NCBI GenBank assembly: GCA_938039195.1
Contig: CALHVK010000100.1
Coordinates: 1 to 8,918, forward strand
Reading direction: 5' to 3'
DNA: 8,918 nucleotides
DNA from: an uncultured Carnobacteriaceae bacterium
Lineage (GTDB): Bacteria > Bacillota > Bacilli > Lactobacillales > Aerococcaceae
Positions within the stretch are counted from its first letter, which is position 1, and each line of letters opens with the position of its first letter. The translations under genes were made by a program, and so were the position numbers. The notes beneath the pieces were generated by a model. It saw nothing but the letters and a program-made list of their open reading frames with translations, was not told where the DNA came from and searched no databases. This document shows, in pieces, positions 1-6,150 of this stretch.

Positions 1-177
1 TAGAGAGGCTTGTCTGGTGAAAATAGCCATCAAAATCGTGCTCCCGATTGAAAACTTTGTAGAAATACAAACGCCCTTCCAGCGTTATCGGAATTAGAGA
101 TGAATGAACAGCTGTTTCATTGTAAGCAAGGTGGTACCGCGGTAGGACGCCCTTGCAGCAATGGGGCAGTTTTTTTA
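1..177 (+). promoter_or_regulatory. Alanine T-box leader of alaS (5'-truncated)
   Basis: This is a tRNA-sensing transcription attenuator that lets alaS be read through when uncharged tRNA-Ala accumulates. The distal part of stem I is present (AGAGAGGC at 2-9, GGTGAAAAT at 16-24, closing AGCC at 25-28). The Ala codon GCT at 40-42, followed by CCCGATTGAA, sits where the specifier is expected. A small stem pairs AACGC (70-74) with GCGTT (82-86), and a stem III candidate pairs 103-108 with 116-121. The T-box core at 128-141 contains the bulge TGGTACC (132-138). The antiterminator pairs GCAAGG (126-131) with CCTTGC (151-156) and GCG (139-141) with CGC (148-150). TGGT (132-135) complements the ACCA end expected of tRNA-Ala. 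The 5' base of stem I and the promoter lie before the window. Confidence 0.93.
149..176 (+). terminator. T-box terminator competing with the antiterminator
   Basis: GCCC at 149-152 pairs with GGGC at 164-167, extended by a T-G wobble, and a run of seven T follows (170-176). Its 5' arm shares bases 149-152 with the 3' arm of the antiterminator, so the two folds are mutually exclusive, as expected for transcriptional T-box control. Confidence 0.8.
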
Positions 178-201
178 TTTACAAAAAGAAGGAGAATGAA
201 G

Positions 202-2844
202 ATGAAAAAATTATCAAGTAGCGAAATTCGTCAAATGTACCTTGATTTCTTCCAAGAAAAAGGACATAAGGTGCATCCAAGTGCTAGCTTAATTCCTGTA
301 AACGATCCAACATTATTATGGATTAACTCAGGGGTTGCTACTCTTAAGAAATACTTCGATGGAACTGAAACACCAGAAGTTCCACGTATTACAAATGCTC
401 AAAAGAGTATTCGTACAAACGATATCGAAAACGTAGGGCACACAGCTCGTCACCATACCTTATTCGAAATGATGGGGAACTTCTCAATCGGGGACTATTT
501 CAAAGAAGAAGTGATTCCATGGGCATGGGAATTCCTAACAAGCGAAAAATGGTTAGGACTCGATCCAGACCGTCTATATGTTACTTACTATCCAAAAGAT
601 CCTGAAACAAAAACATTATGGATGGATAAAGTGGGTCTTCCAGAAGATCATATCATTCCAGTAGAAGATAACTTCTGGGATATCGGTGCAGGTCCATGTG
701 GTCCAGATACAGAGATTTTCTACGACCGTGGCGAAAAATATAATAACTTAGCAGAAGATGATCCAGAAAACTATCCTGGTGGAGAAAATGAACGTTACTT
801 AGAAATTTGGAACTTAGTATTCTCTCAATTCAACCATATGCCAGATGGAACGTATCCACCATTACCACATAAAAACGTCGATACGGGGATGGGTCTAGAA
901 CGTGTGGTATCTGTCATTCAAGATACACCAACAAACTTTGAAACAGACTTATTTATGCCAATTATTAAGCAATTAGAAGGCTTAAGTGCAGGTAAGAAAT
1001 ACAATGACTCTAAAGAATTAGACGTTTCATTTAAAGTCATTGCTGACCACATTCGTGCGGTAAGCTTTGCGATTGGGGATGGCGCGCTTCCTTCAAACGA
1101 AGGTCGTGGATATATCATCCGTCGTTTAATCCGTCGTTCTGTAATGCACGGACAACGTTTAGGAATTCAAGGTTCATTCTTAACAAAATTAGTTCCAACA
1201 GTAGCGCAAATTATGCATAGCTACTATCCAGAAGTGACTGAAAACATGGAATTCATCCAAAAAGTGATTGCAAACGAAGAGGATCGTTTCCAAGAAACAA
1301 TTCACGATGGTTTAGCCATCTTAGAAACTATTTTTGCAGACATGAAGGCTGCAAACGAAACAACACTTTCTGGAGAAAATGCATTTAAACTTTATGACAC
1401 TTACGGATTCCCTTATGAATTAACATTAGAATACGCAAGCGACAATGGTTTCACTGTTGATGAAGAAGGATTCCAAGCAGAAATGCAAGCTCAAAAAGAT
1501 CGTGCACGTGCTGCTCGTAATACTGAAACATCCATGAACGTACAATCTGCAGTTTTACGTGATATCACTGTAGAAAGTGAATTCGTTGGATATGCTTCAA
1601 CAACAGAAGAAGGTGTATTAAAAGCCATCGTTGTCGATGATGAATTAGTTGAATCTGCACATAAAGATGCTCATGCTCAATTAGTGTTTGACCGTACACC
1701 ATTCTATGCTGAAATGGGTGGACAATTAGCAGACCACGGTACAATCCAAGATGCAAACGGTACGGTTGTAGCGAATGTGTTACAAGTGAAGAAAGCTCCT
1801 AACGGACAACCATTACACACGGTTGAAGTATTAGCGGACTTACAAGTGAATGCAACATACACATTAGTTGTAGATGCCGCTGAACGTGCGAAAATCATTA
1901 AAAACCACACAGCGACTCACTTATTACACCAAGCGTTGAAAGATGTTCTAGGAACTCATGCAAACCAAGCAGGTTCTCTTGTAACACCAACAACATTACG
2001 TTTCGACTTCAGTCACTTTGGACAAGTAACTGCCGAAGAATTAGCTGAAATGGAACGCATCGTTAATGAGAAAATCTGGGCTGGTCTAGAAGTAGTGACT
2101 GTTGAAACAACACTAGAAGATGCCAAGAGCCGTGGGGCAATGGCACTCTTTGGTGAGAAATACGGCAACTTAGTTCGTATGGTGAACATTGGGGACTGGT
2201 CAATCGAACTTTGTGGTGGTATCCATGTAATGAACACGCAAGAAATCGGATTATTCAAGATTGTTTCTGAATCAGGTATCGGTGCTGGTGTTCGTCGTAT
2301 CGAGGCTGTTACAAGTAAAGAAGCATTTGACTTATTAAGCCATCACGAAAACTTATTAAAACAAGTTGCTGGTGAAGTCAAAGCCATTCAATTAGATACA
2401 GTTGTGGAACGCGTTGCGACTTTAGGCCAAGAATTGAAAGAAGCAAATGGTGAAATTGCGAAACTAAAAGCTAAAATCATGAAATCTGAAGTAGCAGATG
2501 TCTTCAATAACGTAGAAGAAGTAAACGGAACTTCATTCATCACTGTAGCTCTTGAAAATAAAGAGATGGATGAATTACGTCAATTAGCAGATACATGGAG
2601 ACAAAAAGGTGCCAGCGATATCTTTGTAGTAGGGACATCTTCACAAGATAAAGCAAATCTTTTAGTAGCCGTATCTAAAGATGCAAATGCAAAAGGGTTA
2701 AAAGCAGGCGATATCATTAAGGCGATTGCTCCAGCCATCCAAGGTGGAGGCGGAGGCCGTCCTGATATGGCTCAAGCGGGTGGTAAGAACCCTGCAGGTA
2801 TTCCACAAGCATTCGAATTGCTAAAAGAATATTTAGCTAAATAA
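202..2844 (+). CDS. alaS: Alanyl-tRNA synthetase
   Basis: This cytoplasmic class II synthetase charges tRNA-Ala with alanine and clears mis-charged Ser or Gly. From the ATG at 202 it is 880 residues, the usual family length. That start has AGAAGGAG (187-194) seven bases upstream. An in-frame ATG at 100 would add 34 residues but would translate the T-box RNA itself, so it is rejected; an ATG at 196 is too close to the ribosome binding site. Catalytic-domain landmarks are RTNDIENVG, HHTLFEMMGNFSIGDYFK, GPCGPDTEI and DTGMGLERV (from Asp227), with NEGRGYIIRRLIRR from residue 299. The editing domain has HTATH (His569, His573) and CGGIH (Cys671, His675), which supply the zinc ligands. The C-terminal DHHA1/C-Ala domain ends with GGGGGRPDMAQAGG from residue 848. 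The oddity is Ile674 where the family motif has Thr (CGGTH). Expression is controlled by the upstream T-box and ended by a terminator at 2859. Confidence 0.98.
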   Translation: MKKLSSSEIRQMYLDFFQEKGHKVHPSASLIPVNDPTLLWINSGVATLKKYFDGTETPEVPRITNAQKSIRTNDIENVGHTARHHTLFEMMGNFSIGDYFKEEVIPWAWEFLTSEKWLGLDPDRLYVTYYPKDPETKTLWMDKVGLPEDHIIPVEDNFWDIGAGPCGPDTEIFYDRGEKYNNLAEDDPENYPGGENERYLEIWNLVFSQFNHMPDGTYPPLPHKNVDTGMGLERVVSVIQDTPTNFETDLFMPIIKQLEGLSAGKKYNDSKELDVSFKVIADHIRAVSFAIGDGALPSNEGRGYIIRRLIRRSVMHGQRLGIQGSFLTKLVPTVAQIMHSYYPEVTENMEFIQKVIANEEDRFQETIHDGLAILETIFADMKAANETTLSGENAFKLYDTYGFPYELTLEYASDNGFTVDEEGFQAEMQAQKDRARAARNTETSMNVQSAVLRDITVESEFVGYASTTEEGVLKAIVVDDELVESAHKDAHAQLVFDRTPFYAEMGGQLADHGTIQDANGTVVANVLQVKKAPNGQPLHTVEVLADLQVNATYTLVVDAAERAKIIKNHTATHLLHQALKDVLGTHANQAGSLVTPTTLRFDFSHFGQVTAEELAEMERIVNEKIWAGLEVVTVETTLEDAKSRGAMALFGEKYGNLVRMVNIGDWSIELCGGIHVMNTQEIGLFKIVSESGIGAGVRRIEAVTSKEAFDLLSHHENLLKQVAGEVKAIQLDTVVERVATLGQELKEANGEIAKLKAKIMKSEVADVFNNVEEVNGTSFITVALENKEMDELRQLADTWRQKGASDIFVVGTSSQDKANLLVAVSKDANAKGLKAGDIIKAIAPAIQGGGGGRPDMAQAGGKNPAGIPQAFELLKEYLAK

Positions 2845-2858
2845 TGATGAAAATCATG

Positions 2859-2901
2859 AAACCTTTCTTAGGCTCCTGAGTGAGTTTTAAGGAAGGTTTT
2901 T
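2859..2901 (+). terminator. Rho-independent terminator after alaS
   Basis: A 12-bp stem with one G-T wobble pairs 2859-2870 with 2888-2899, around a 17-base loop. The 3' arm runs into the T-tract at 2897-2901. It lies 14 bases past the alaS stop and separates alaS from the ireB unit. Confidence 0.88.
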
Positions 2902-2954
2902 GTTATATAAGCAAAGGAAAGGCTTTCTAAATATTAAGAATCGGTAAGTATCGA

Positions 2955-2983
2955 TTGTAGTTTTACCTAAAATCTTGTAGAAT
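2955..2983 (+). promoter_or_regulatory. Probable sigma-A promoter of ireB-ruvX-yrzB
   Basis: A -35 box TTGTAG (2955-2960) and a -10 box TAGAAT (2978-2983) are separated by exactly 17 bases, which predicts a start near 2990 and a short leader. A short dyad (AATCG at 2939-2943, CGATT at 2952-2956) overlaps the -35 edge. The location just after the alaS terminator supports an independent promoter. Confidence 0.65.
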
Positions 2984-3012
2984 AAGTATATATATTGAAA
3001 TGAGGTGTCGCT

Positions 3013-3279
3013 ATGAGTTCAATAGATGAAACAGTCCTATTTAAATTTAATGAAAAGGACGAAAAAACCGTTCAAGAAACATTAACCATCGTTTATGATG
3101 CGTTGAATGAGAAGGGATATAGTTCGATTAATCAAATCGTAGGATATTTGTTATCTGGAGACCCAGCCTATATTCCAAGACATCGTGATGCACGTAACCT
3201 AATTCGTCGCCACGAAAGAGATGAGATTTTGGAAGAACTCATTAGACATTATATCCGCTCTACAGGAAGAGATGCCTAG
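3013..3279 (+). CDS. ireB: IreB/ReoM family regulator (UPF0297, YrzL)
   Basis: This is a small cytoplasmic protein of 88 residues. It matches IreB of Enterococcus and ReoM of Listeria, substrates of the PASTA-domain Ser/Thr kinases (IreK, PrkA) that control peptidoglycan synthesis and cephalosporin resistance. In Listeria, phosphorylation of Thr7 relieves ClpCP-dependent turnover of MurA. The family core is seen as TVYDAL-like IVYDALNEKGYSSINQIVGY, then LLSGDPAYIPRHRDARNLI. A conserved arginine cluster includes Arg56, Arg61, Arg65 and Arg69. Thr7 of the DETV motif is kept, but residue 4, a second phospho-threonine in E. faecalis as I recall it, is Ile. The start has GAGGTG (3002-3007) five bases upstream. 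It is first in a three-gene unit, with ruvX starting one base after its stop. Confidence 0.95.
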   Translation: MSSIDETVLFKFNEKDEKTVQETLTIVYDALNEKGYSSINQIVGYLLSGDPAYIPRHRDARNLIRRHERDEILEELIRHYIRSTGRDA

Positions 3280-3280
3280 T

Positions 3281-3706
3281 ATGAGATTAATGGGATTAGA
3301 TGTCGGAAGTAAAACTGTGGGCGTTGCCGTTAGTGATTTAATGGGATGGACTGCTCAAGGGGTTGAAACGATTCCGATTAATGAGAATGCTTCAGAATTT
3401 GGGTTCAAACGTGTTGTCGAGTTAGTAGAAGAATACGGTGTTGAGAAAATCGTCATCGGTCTTCCAAAAAATATGAATAATACGGAAGGACCACGTGTTG
3501 AGGCGTCCCGTCGTTATGGTGCAAGCCTAGAAAAACGACTCCAAATCCCCATTGTCTTTCATGATGAGAGACTGACAACGATGCAGGCAGAACGCATGCT
3601 TGTTGAAGAGGGTAATGTTTCAAGAAAGAAACGCAAACAAGTCATTGATATGCTTGCAGCAGTCATGATTTTGCAAAACTATTTAGATTTAAATGGAAAT
3701 CAATAA
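3281..3706 (+). CDS. ruvX: RuvX/YqgF family RNase H-fold nuclease
   Basis: The protein has 141 residues, typical for YqgF. Family members have an RNase H-like fold; in E. coli the protein is tied to 5'-end maturation of 16S rRNA, while the older name, putative Holliday junction resolvase, reflects fold similarity. The sequence shows the N-terminal MRLMGLDVGSKTVGVAVSD with the active-site Asp7, IVIGLPKNMNN, the DERLTT motif, and the C-terminal VIDMLAAVMILQNYL with its conserved Asp. The start at 3281 gives the family-standard N-terminus. The AGGAAG at 3264-3269 is slightly far from it, and an in-frame ATG at 3272 overlapping the ireB stop (adding Met-Pro-Ser) is a possible alternative. The near-overlap with ireB suggests translational coupling. 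yrzB follows 20 bases after the stop. Confidence 0.95.
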   Translation: MRLMGLDVGSKTVGVAVSDLMGWTAQGVETIPINENASEFGFKRVVELVEEYGVEKIVIGLPKNMNNTEGPRVEASRRYGASLEKRLQIPIVFHDERLTTMQAERMLVEEGNVSRKKRKQVIDMLAAVMILQNYLDLNGNQ

Positions 3707-3726
3707 TAAAAGAAAGAGGAAAGAAA

Positions 3727-4056
3727 ATGACAGAACATAATCACCACGAACACGATCATGAACATGATCACTTAGAAGGCCACGAAGGGCACGAACATAT
3801 TACAATCGTTGATGAAGAAGGAAATGAGATTTTACACGAAGTATTATTTACTTTTGAATCAGAAGATTACAATAAATCATATGTATTATGCTACCCAGCA
3901 GGAATTCCTGAAGGTGAAGAAGTAGAATTACAAGCATTCTCATATGTAGAAGCTGAAGATGGTACTGAAGGTCAATTAAACCCAATCGAAACAGAAGCTG
4001 AATGGGATATGATTGAAGAAGTATTAAACACATTCTTAGCTGAAGAAGATTTATAA
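3727..4056 (+). CDS. yrzB: UPF0473 (DUF1292) family protein, YrzB-like, His-rich N-terminus
   Basis: This is an acidic protein of 109 residues with unknown biochemical role, nearly always encoded next to ruvX and ireB in Bacillota. The core from residue 25 reads ITIVDEEGNE, then VLFTFESEDYNKSYVLCYP and PIETEAEWDMIEEVLNTFL, which are the recognisable family blocks. The first 24 residues hold ten His interleaved with Asp and Glu. Streptococcal homologues, as I recall, have a shorter His/Asp tail, and B. subtilis YrzB lacks it. The tail could bind metal, but no experiment is known to me. The ribosome binding site is AGAGGAAAG at 3715-3723. It is the last gene of its unit, with a strong terminator ten bases after the stop. 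Confidence 0.93.
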   Translation: MTEHNHHEHDHEHDHLEGHEGHEHITIVDEEGNEILHEVLFTFESEDYNKSYVLCYPAGIPEGEEVELQAFSYVEAEDGTEGQLNPIETEAEWDMIEEVLNTFLAEEDL

Positions 4057-4065
4057 GAAAATAAG

Positions 4066-4096
4066 GAGCTTGGGGGAGAACTCAAGCTCTTTTTTT
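4066..4096 (+). terminator. Rho-independent terminator after yrzB
   Basis: A 9-bp stem (GAGCTTGGG at 4066-4074 with CTCAAGCTC at 4081-4089, one G-T pair) with a 6-base loop is followed by seven T (4090-4096). It ends the ireB-ruvX-yrzB transcript. Confidence 0.95.
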
Positions 4097-4128
4097 GCTT
4101 ATAATAAGGGCTTTTTAGATAGACTTTC

Positions 4129-4157
4129 TTCATTTTTCAATAAGAATGATGTATAAT
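4129..4157 (+). promoter_or_regulatory. Probable sigma-A promoter of mltG-udk
   Basis: A perfect -10 box TATAAT lies at 4152-4157, with a weak -35 candidate TTCATT at 4129-4134 and a 17-base spacer. The predicted start is near 4164. It lies between a strong terminator and mltG. Confidence 0.7.
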
Positions 4158-4168
4158 GACTACAACTA

Positions 4169-4187
4169 TGGTTATCGTTTGATACCA
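4169..4187 (+). other. Small hairpin/dyad in the mltG leader
   Basis: TGGTTATC (4169-4176) pairs with GATACCA (4181-4187) through seven pairs and one bulged T, with loop GTTT. It falls just downstream of the predicted transcription start and five bases before the ribosome binding site (4192-4200). Whether it works as an RNA hairpin, a DNA operator or neither cannot be told from sequence. Confidence 0.35.
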
Positions 4188-4204
4188 ATTTAAGGGGGAA
4201 AACA

Positions 4205-5350
4205 ATGTCTCAAGAAGAACATAAAAAACATTCCTTAATTTCTGATACGGATACGAAACGTGATATTCGTAAGAAGGAAACGTCCATTATCAAAAAGATA
4301 ATGAAATACTTTATGATTGCACTTTTACTAATTGTTATTATTGGTGGATTCTTCACTTGGAATTACATTAAGAGTGAAACACAACCTGTTGATACTGCAC
4401 AAACAGAACTTGTATCTTTTGAAATTGAACAAGGAGCCTCTGTCAAAGAAGTATCAAAAGCGCTTGAAAAAGAAGGCATTATCCGTAATTCGAAGCTTTT
4501 TAATTTCTATTTGAAATTTAAAAACGTTTCTGGATTTAAATCAGGATTATACCACGTTTCTAAGAGCATGACTTTAGATGAAATTATCGCAGAACTTTCA
4601 GGTGCTGGTAAAGATAAAGATCAAAATGCCACAAAAGTTCTAATCCGTGAAGGAGAACAATTAACGGATATCGCTAAAGAAGTTGAAAAATCAACAAAAT
4701 ATTCTGCTGAAGATTTCATGGCAAAAGTTCAAGACGAAGATTTCCTTCGTTATTTAGTTCAGAAGTTTCCTAAGTTGTTAACACAATCCTATAATGGATA
4801 CCAAGTCAAATATGTCTTAGAAGGATATTTATTTCCAGCAACTTATGATATGAATGATTCAAAAACACTTCAAATGTTGATTACTGAAATGGTCGCTAAA
4901 ACAGATGAAGTTATGTCGAAGTATTACGACAAGATTTTAGAAAGCGACTATACATTACAAGAAACTATGGCACTTGCTTCTTTAATTGAAAAAGAAGGAA
5001 CGAAATTAGAAGATCGTAAAAAGATTTCTAGTGTATTCCATAACCGTATTAAAGAGAATATGAAGCTTCAAACAGACGTGTCAGTTCAGTACGCTTTAGG
5101 CGAACATAAAGAATCTCTTTCTTTAACTGACTTAGAAGTAGATTCTCCATATAACTTATATCTAAACTATGGCGTTGGGCCTGGACCATATAATAGTCCA
5201 AGTGAGGATGCTATCGTAGCAGCGTTAGAACCAGCGAATACAGACTACTTATACTTCCTTGCAGATATTCATACAAAAGAAATCTATTATGCAAAGACGT
5301 ATGAGGAACATTTAGAGTTAAAAGCTAAGTATATTGATAGTAAGGAGTAG
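4205..5350 (+). CDS. mltG: Endolytic murein transglycosylase MltG (YceG family)
   Basis: This membrane-anchored lytic transglycosylase cleaves nascent glycan strands outside the cytoplasmic membrane and limits peptidoglycan strand length. It has 381 residues. A Lys-rich cytoplasmic segment (about 1-32) is followed by one membrane helix (about 33-52, FMIALLLIVIIGGFF). A LysM-like subdomain (about 68-125, FEIEQGASVKEVSKALEKEG) and the YceG catalytic domain come next. The catalytic region is LASLIEKEG with Glu262 as the likely acid, then SSVFHNRI, MKLQTDVSVQYALG, DSPYNLYLNYGVGPGPY and the C-terminal TDYLYFLAD. It lacks the long cytoplasmic extension known from Streptococcus MltG. The ribosome binding site AAGGGGGAA (4192-4200) is strong. 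udk starts three bases after the stop, and the udk ribosome binding site is inside the last mltG codons. Confidence 0.96.
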   Translation: MSQEEHKKHSLISDTDTKRDIRKKETSIIKKIMKYFMIALLLIVIIGGFFTWNYIKSETQPVDTAQTELVSFEIEQGASVKEVSKALEKEGIIRNSKLFNFYLKFKNVSGFKSGLYHVSKSMTLDEIIAELSGAGKDKDQNATKVLIREGEQLTDIAKEVEKSTKYSAEDFMAKVQDEDFLRYLVQKFPKLLTQSYNGYQVKYVLEGYLFPATYDMNDSKTLQMLITEMVAKTDEVMSKYYDKILESDYTLQETMALASLIEKEGTKLEDRKKISSVFHNRIKENMKLQTDVSVQYALGEHKESLSLTDLEVDSPYNLYLNYGVGPGPYNSPSEDAIVAALEPANTDYLYFLADIHTKEIYYAKTYEEHLELKAKYIDSKE

Positions 5351-5353
5351 GTC

Positions 5354-5986
5354 ATGGAAAAGAAAAAGCCAATTGTCATCGGTGTTACTGGTGGTTCAGG
5401 AAGTGGAAAAACAAGTGTGAGTCGTAAAATTTTGGAGAATTTTCCTGATTTAACGATTTGTAAAATTGATCAAGATTACTATTATAAAGATCAAAGTCAT
5501 ATGCCGTTTGAAGAACGTTTAAAAACGAACTATGACCATCCATTTGCATTCGATACAGATTTATTAATTGAACATATGAATAAATTAATTAATTTTGAAT
5601 CGATTGAAGAACCGGTTTATGATTATGAAAAACATACGAGAAGTGACAAAACCATTCATCAAGAACCAAAAGATGTAATTCTAATTGAAGGAATCTTAAT
5701 CCTAGAAGATAAACGCTTGCGTGATTTGATGGATATTAAAGTATATGTGGATACAGATGATGATATTCGTATCATTCGTCGGATTAAACGAGACATGGTA
5801 GAGCGTGGAAGAACACTCGATTCGATCATTCACCAATACATGTCCGTTGTAAAACCAATGCATCACCAATTTATTGAACCAACGAAAAAATTTGCGGATA
5901 TTATTATCCCAGAAGGTGGTTCAAATAGAGTGGCGATTGACTTAATGACTACAAAAATAGCTTCGATTTTAACAAAAATTAGTTAA
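5354..5986 (+). CDS. udk: Uridine/cytidine kinase
   Basis: Udk phosphorylates uridine and cytidine to UMP and CMP in pyrimidine salvage, in the cytoplasm. The 210-residue length is typical. The N-terminal P-loop is GGSGSGKT (residues 13-20). The acidic KIDQDYYYKD block (Asp39, Asp41) follows, then the nucleoside-site region YDHPFAFDTDLL, EPVYDYEKHTRS, the Walker-B-like DVILIEGILIL, and the lid arginines in IIRRIKRDMVERGRT. The C-terminus ADIIIPEGGSNRVAIDL is standard. Its ribosome binding site AAGGAG (5342-5347) ends directly against the mltG stop codon, so the two genes are probably cotranscribed and coupled. A strong terminator follows eight bases after the stop. Confidence 0.97.
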   Translation: MEKKKPIVIGVTGGSGSGKTSVSRKILENFPDLTICKIDQDYYYKDQSHMPFEERLKTNYDHPFAFDTDLLIEHMNKLINFESIEEPVYDYEKHTRSDKTIHQEPKDVILIEGILILEDKRLRDLMDIKVYVDTDDDIRIIRRIKRDMVERGRTLDSIIHQYMSVVKPMHHQFIEPTKKFADIIIPEGGSNRVAIDLMTTKIASILTKIS

Positions 5987-5993
5987 AGAGAAT

Positions 5994-6025
5994 GCCCTTA
6001 GGAAACCGATCCTAGGGGCTTTTTT
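5994..6025 (+). terminator. Rho-independent terminator after udk
   Basis: A 10-bp stem (GCCCTTAGGA at 5994-6003 with TCCTAGGGGC at 6010-6019, one T-G pair) with a 6-base loop is followed by six T (6020-6025). It ends the mltG-udk unit. Confidence 0.95.
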
Positions 6026-6059
6026 AGTCTCTAAATTTTAGAAAATGTATTAAATTTTT

Positions 6060-6098
6060 TTATTAGGACTTGCAATCTGAGTTATAAAATGTTAAAGT
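6060..6098 (+). promoter_or_regulatory. greA promoter region, two overlapping candidates
   Basis: Two arrangements with 17-base spacers can be drawn: TTATTA (6060-6065) with TATAAA (6083-6088), and TTGCAA (6070-6075) with TAAAGT (6093-6098). Neither is clearly better. The T-rich tract just upstream (6053-6061) could act as an UP element. A promoter is expected here because the udk terminator precedes and greA follows. Confidence 0.45.
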
Positions 6099-6108
6099 TT
6101 TAGCATTG

Positions 6109-6125
6109 TAGATTGAGATAATCTA
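6109..6125 (+). other. Hairpin/dyad in the greA leader
   Basis: TAGATT (6109-6114) and AATCTA (6120-6125) form a perfect 6-bp inverted repeat with loop GAGAT. It lies downstream of both promoter candidates and 13 bases before the greA ribosome binding site. An A-tract follows instead of a T-tract, so it is not a terminator on the + strand. Its role is unknown. Confidence 0.35.
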
Positions 6126-6150
6126 AAAAAACGATATAGGGGAGAATCGT

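Noticed and set aside
100..201. In-frame upstream ATG extending AlaRS by 34 residues
   Set aside because: The added codons translate the T-box core and terminator, no ribosome binding site precedes position 100, and the start at 202 has a strong site and gives the usual family length.
2917..2927. Near-palindrome GAAAGGCTTTC between alaS and ireB
   Set aside because: The arms are separated by one base, too close for an RNA hairpin. It is only 11 bases long and away from the promoter boxes, so it is likely chance.
3221..3280. Upstream in-frame ATG for ruvX (20 extra residues)
   Set aside because: The extension is the ireB coding region read in another frame. RuvX proteins begin at the MRLMGLDVG-type motif, which fits the start at 3281.
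4332..4514. 60-codon + strand frame within mltG
   Set aside because: It is a different frame of the mltG sequence, Leu/Lys-rich from AT-rich codons, with no ribosome binding site or recognisable motif.
4517..4532. AAAAACGTTTC resembling a CcpA cre site
   Set aside because: It lies inside mltG coding sequence, lacks the flanking TG and CA positions of the consensus, and is explained by codons in an AT-rich genome.
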